In this document: positions 63,796-64,000 of the stretch, piece by piece
Numbering within the stretch: the first letter of the stretch is position 1
Layout of the letters: every line of letters begins with the position of its first letter
NCBI RefSeq assembly: GCF_024397855.1
Contig: NZ_CP073343.1
Span: forward strand, 4,278,001 to 4,342,000
DNA: 64,000 nt
Source: Marinomonas rhizomae
Lineage (GTDB): Bacteria > Pseudomonadota > Gammaproteobacteria > Pseudomonadales > Marinomonadaceae
Direction: 5' to 3'
The notes under the pieces: generated by a model
Told to the model about the DNA's origin: nothing
What the model saw: only the letters and a program-made list of their open reading frames with translations
Database searches by the model: none
Translations under genes and position numbers: made by a program

Positions 63796-64000
63796 CTAAA
63801 ATCGTTCGTTACCACCCTGTTTTAAGTTATTAATCTTGGTTTTACCTAAGAGTTTCAATAACACGTTACGACAAGATCGTAATATTGGGTACAAAATATC
63901 CGAGATTTTTTTGGAGCTAAACAACCAATAGTTCAAGCGGTTAAACAAGCCAGAGCGACTGCTAAGCAAAGCTAAAAGATGAATAGCATCCGCGCCGTAG
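63796..64000 (-). CDS. DUF393/DCC-like protein, C-terminal part (gene continues past window)
   Basis: A minus-strand frame open from the right edge to a TAG at 63796-63798 encodes at least 68 residues. The segment YGADAIHLLALLSSRSGLFN followed by a Trp-containing stretch and LYPILRSCRNVLLKLLG matches the conserved C-terminal region of DUF393 (DCC family thiol-disulfide oxidoreductase-like) proteins. The N-terminal DCC motif would lie outside the window. It is convergent with the M14 gene, 44 bp away. Confidence 0.65.
   Translation of the reverse strand, partial: YGADAIHLLALLSSRSGLFNRLNYWLFSSKKISDILYPILRSCRNVLLKLLGKTKINNLKQGGNERF

Overview
The window looks like chromosome of a marine gammaproteobacterium of the Oceanospirillales, most probably Marinomonas or a close relative. 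This rests on recognisable proteins (RecG, Lrp, UbiC/UbiA, PhoB/PhoR, UvrD, CsdA/CsdE), on the large extended PstA and PstC permeases, on the abundance of ABC and TRAP uptake systems, and on moderate GC content. The assignment is inference; no database search was possible. No rRNA, tRNA, phage, IS element or CRISPR array was seen.

Layout. 1-2.6 kb: 3' part of recG and a small protein ending in a helix-hairpin-helix-like region. 2.6-8.1 kb: lrp, then the general amino-acid ABC operon aapJQMP behind a clear sigma-54 promoter with two upstream NtrC-like sites. 8.1-12.9 kb: an HDOD signalling protein, ubiC-ubiA and phoB-phoR. 12.9-14.7 kb: a convergent response regulator and cysZ. 15.0-20.7 kb: oppABCDF. 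20.9-23.5 kb: an exported SUOX-fold-like protein, a hybrid kinase that has lost its phospho-acceptor residues, and an intact Hpt protein. 23.6-30.9 kb: free methionine-R-sulfoxide reductase and pst-phoU on the minus strand, with Pho boxes before both pstS and pstC. 31.2-34.2 kb: a TRAP permease pair without a binding protein, and a quinone-oxidoreductase-like enzyme. 34.4-39.3 kb: an AraC regulator, putA and a separate ALDH-fold fragment. 39.4-44.6 kb: four tandem paralogous TRAP binding lipoproteins, each with its own terminator. 44.8-49.8 kb: a YdgJ-like oxidoreductase, a small AT-rich accessory patch (antitoxin-like protein and a frameshifted membrane protein), uvrD and a small conserved protein. 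50.1-55.6 kb: an aromatic/aspartate aminotransferase, a DsbA-like protein, a MocR-like regulator with an acidic tail, and csdA-csdE. 55.6-63.8 kb: a LysR regulator divergent from a peptide ABC transporter whose operon ends in an M14 carboxypeptidase. The right edge holds the 3' end of a DUF393/DCC-like gene.

The dominant theme is nutrient capture: amino acids under nitrogen control, oligopeptides (two systems), phosphate, organic acids (TRAP) and proline catabolism. The least conventional items are the degenerate SUOX-fold/kinase/Hpt cassette, the physical split of the TRAP system into an orphan permease and four orphan binding proteins, the stand-alone ALDH-like partner of PutA, a MITE-like repeat with a second truncated copy, and the frameshifted membrane gene beside an antitoxin-like gene.
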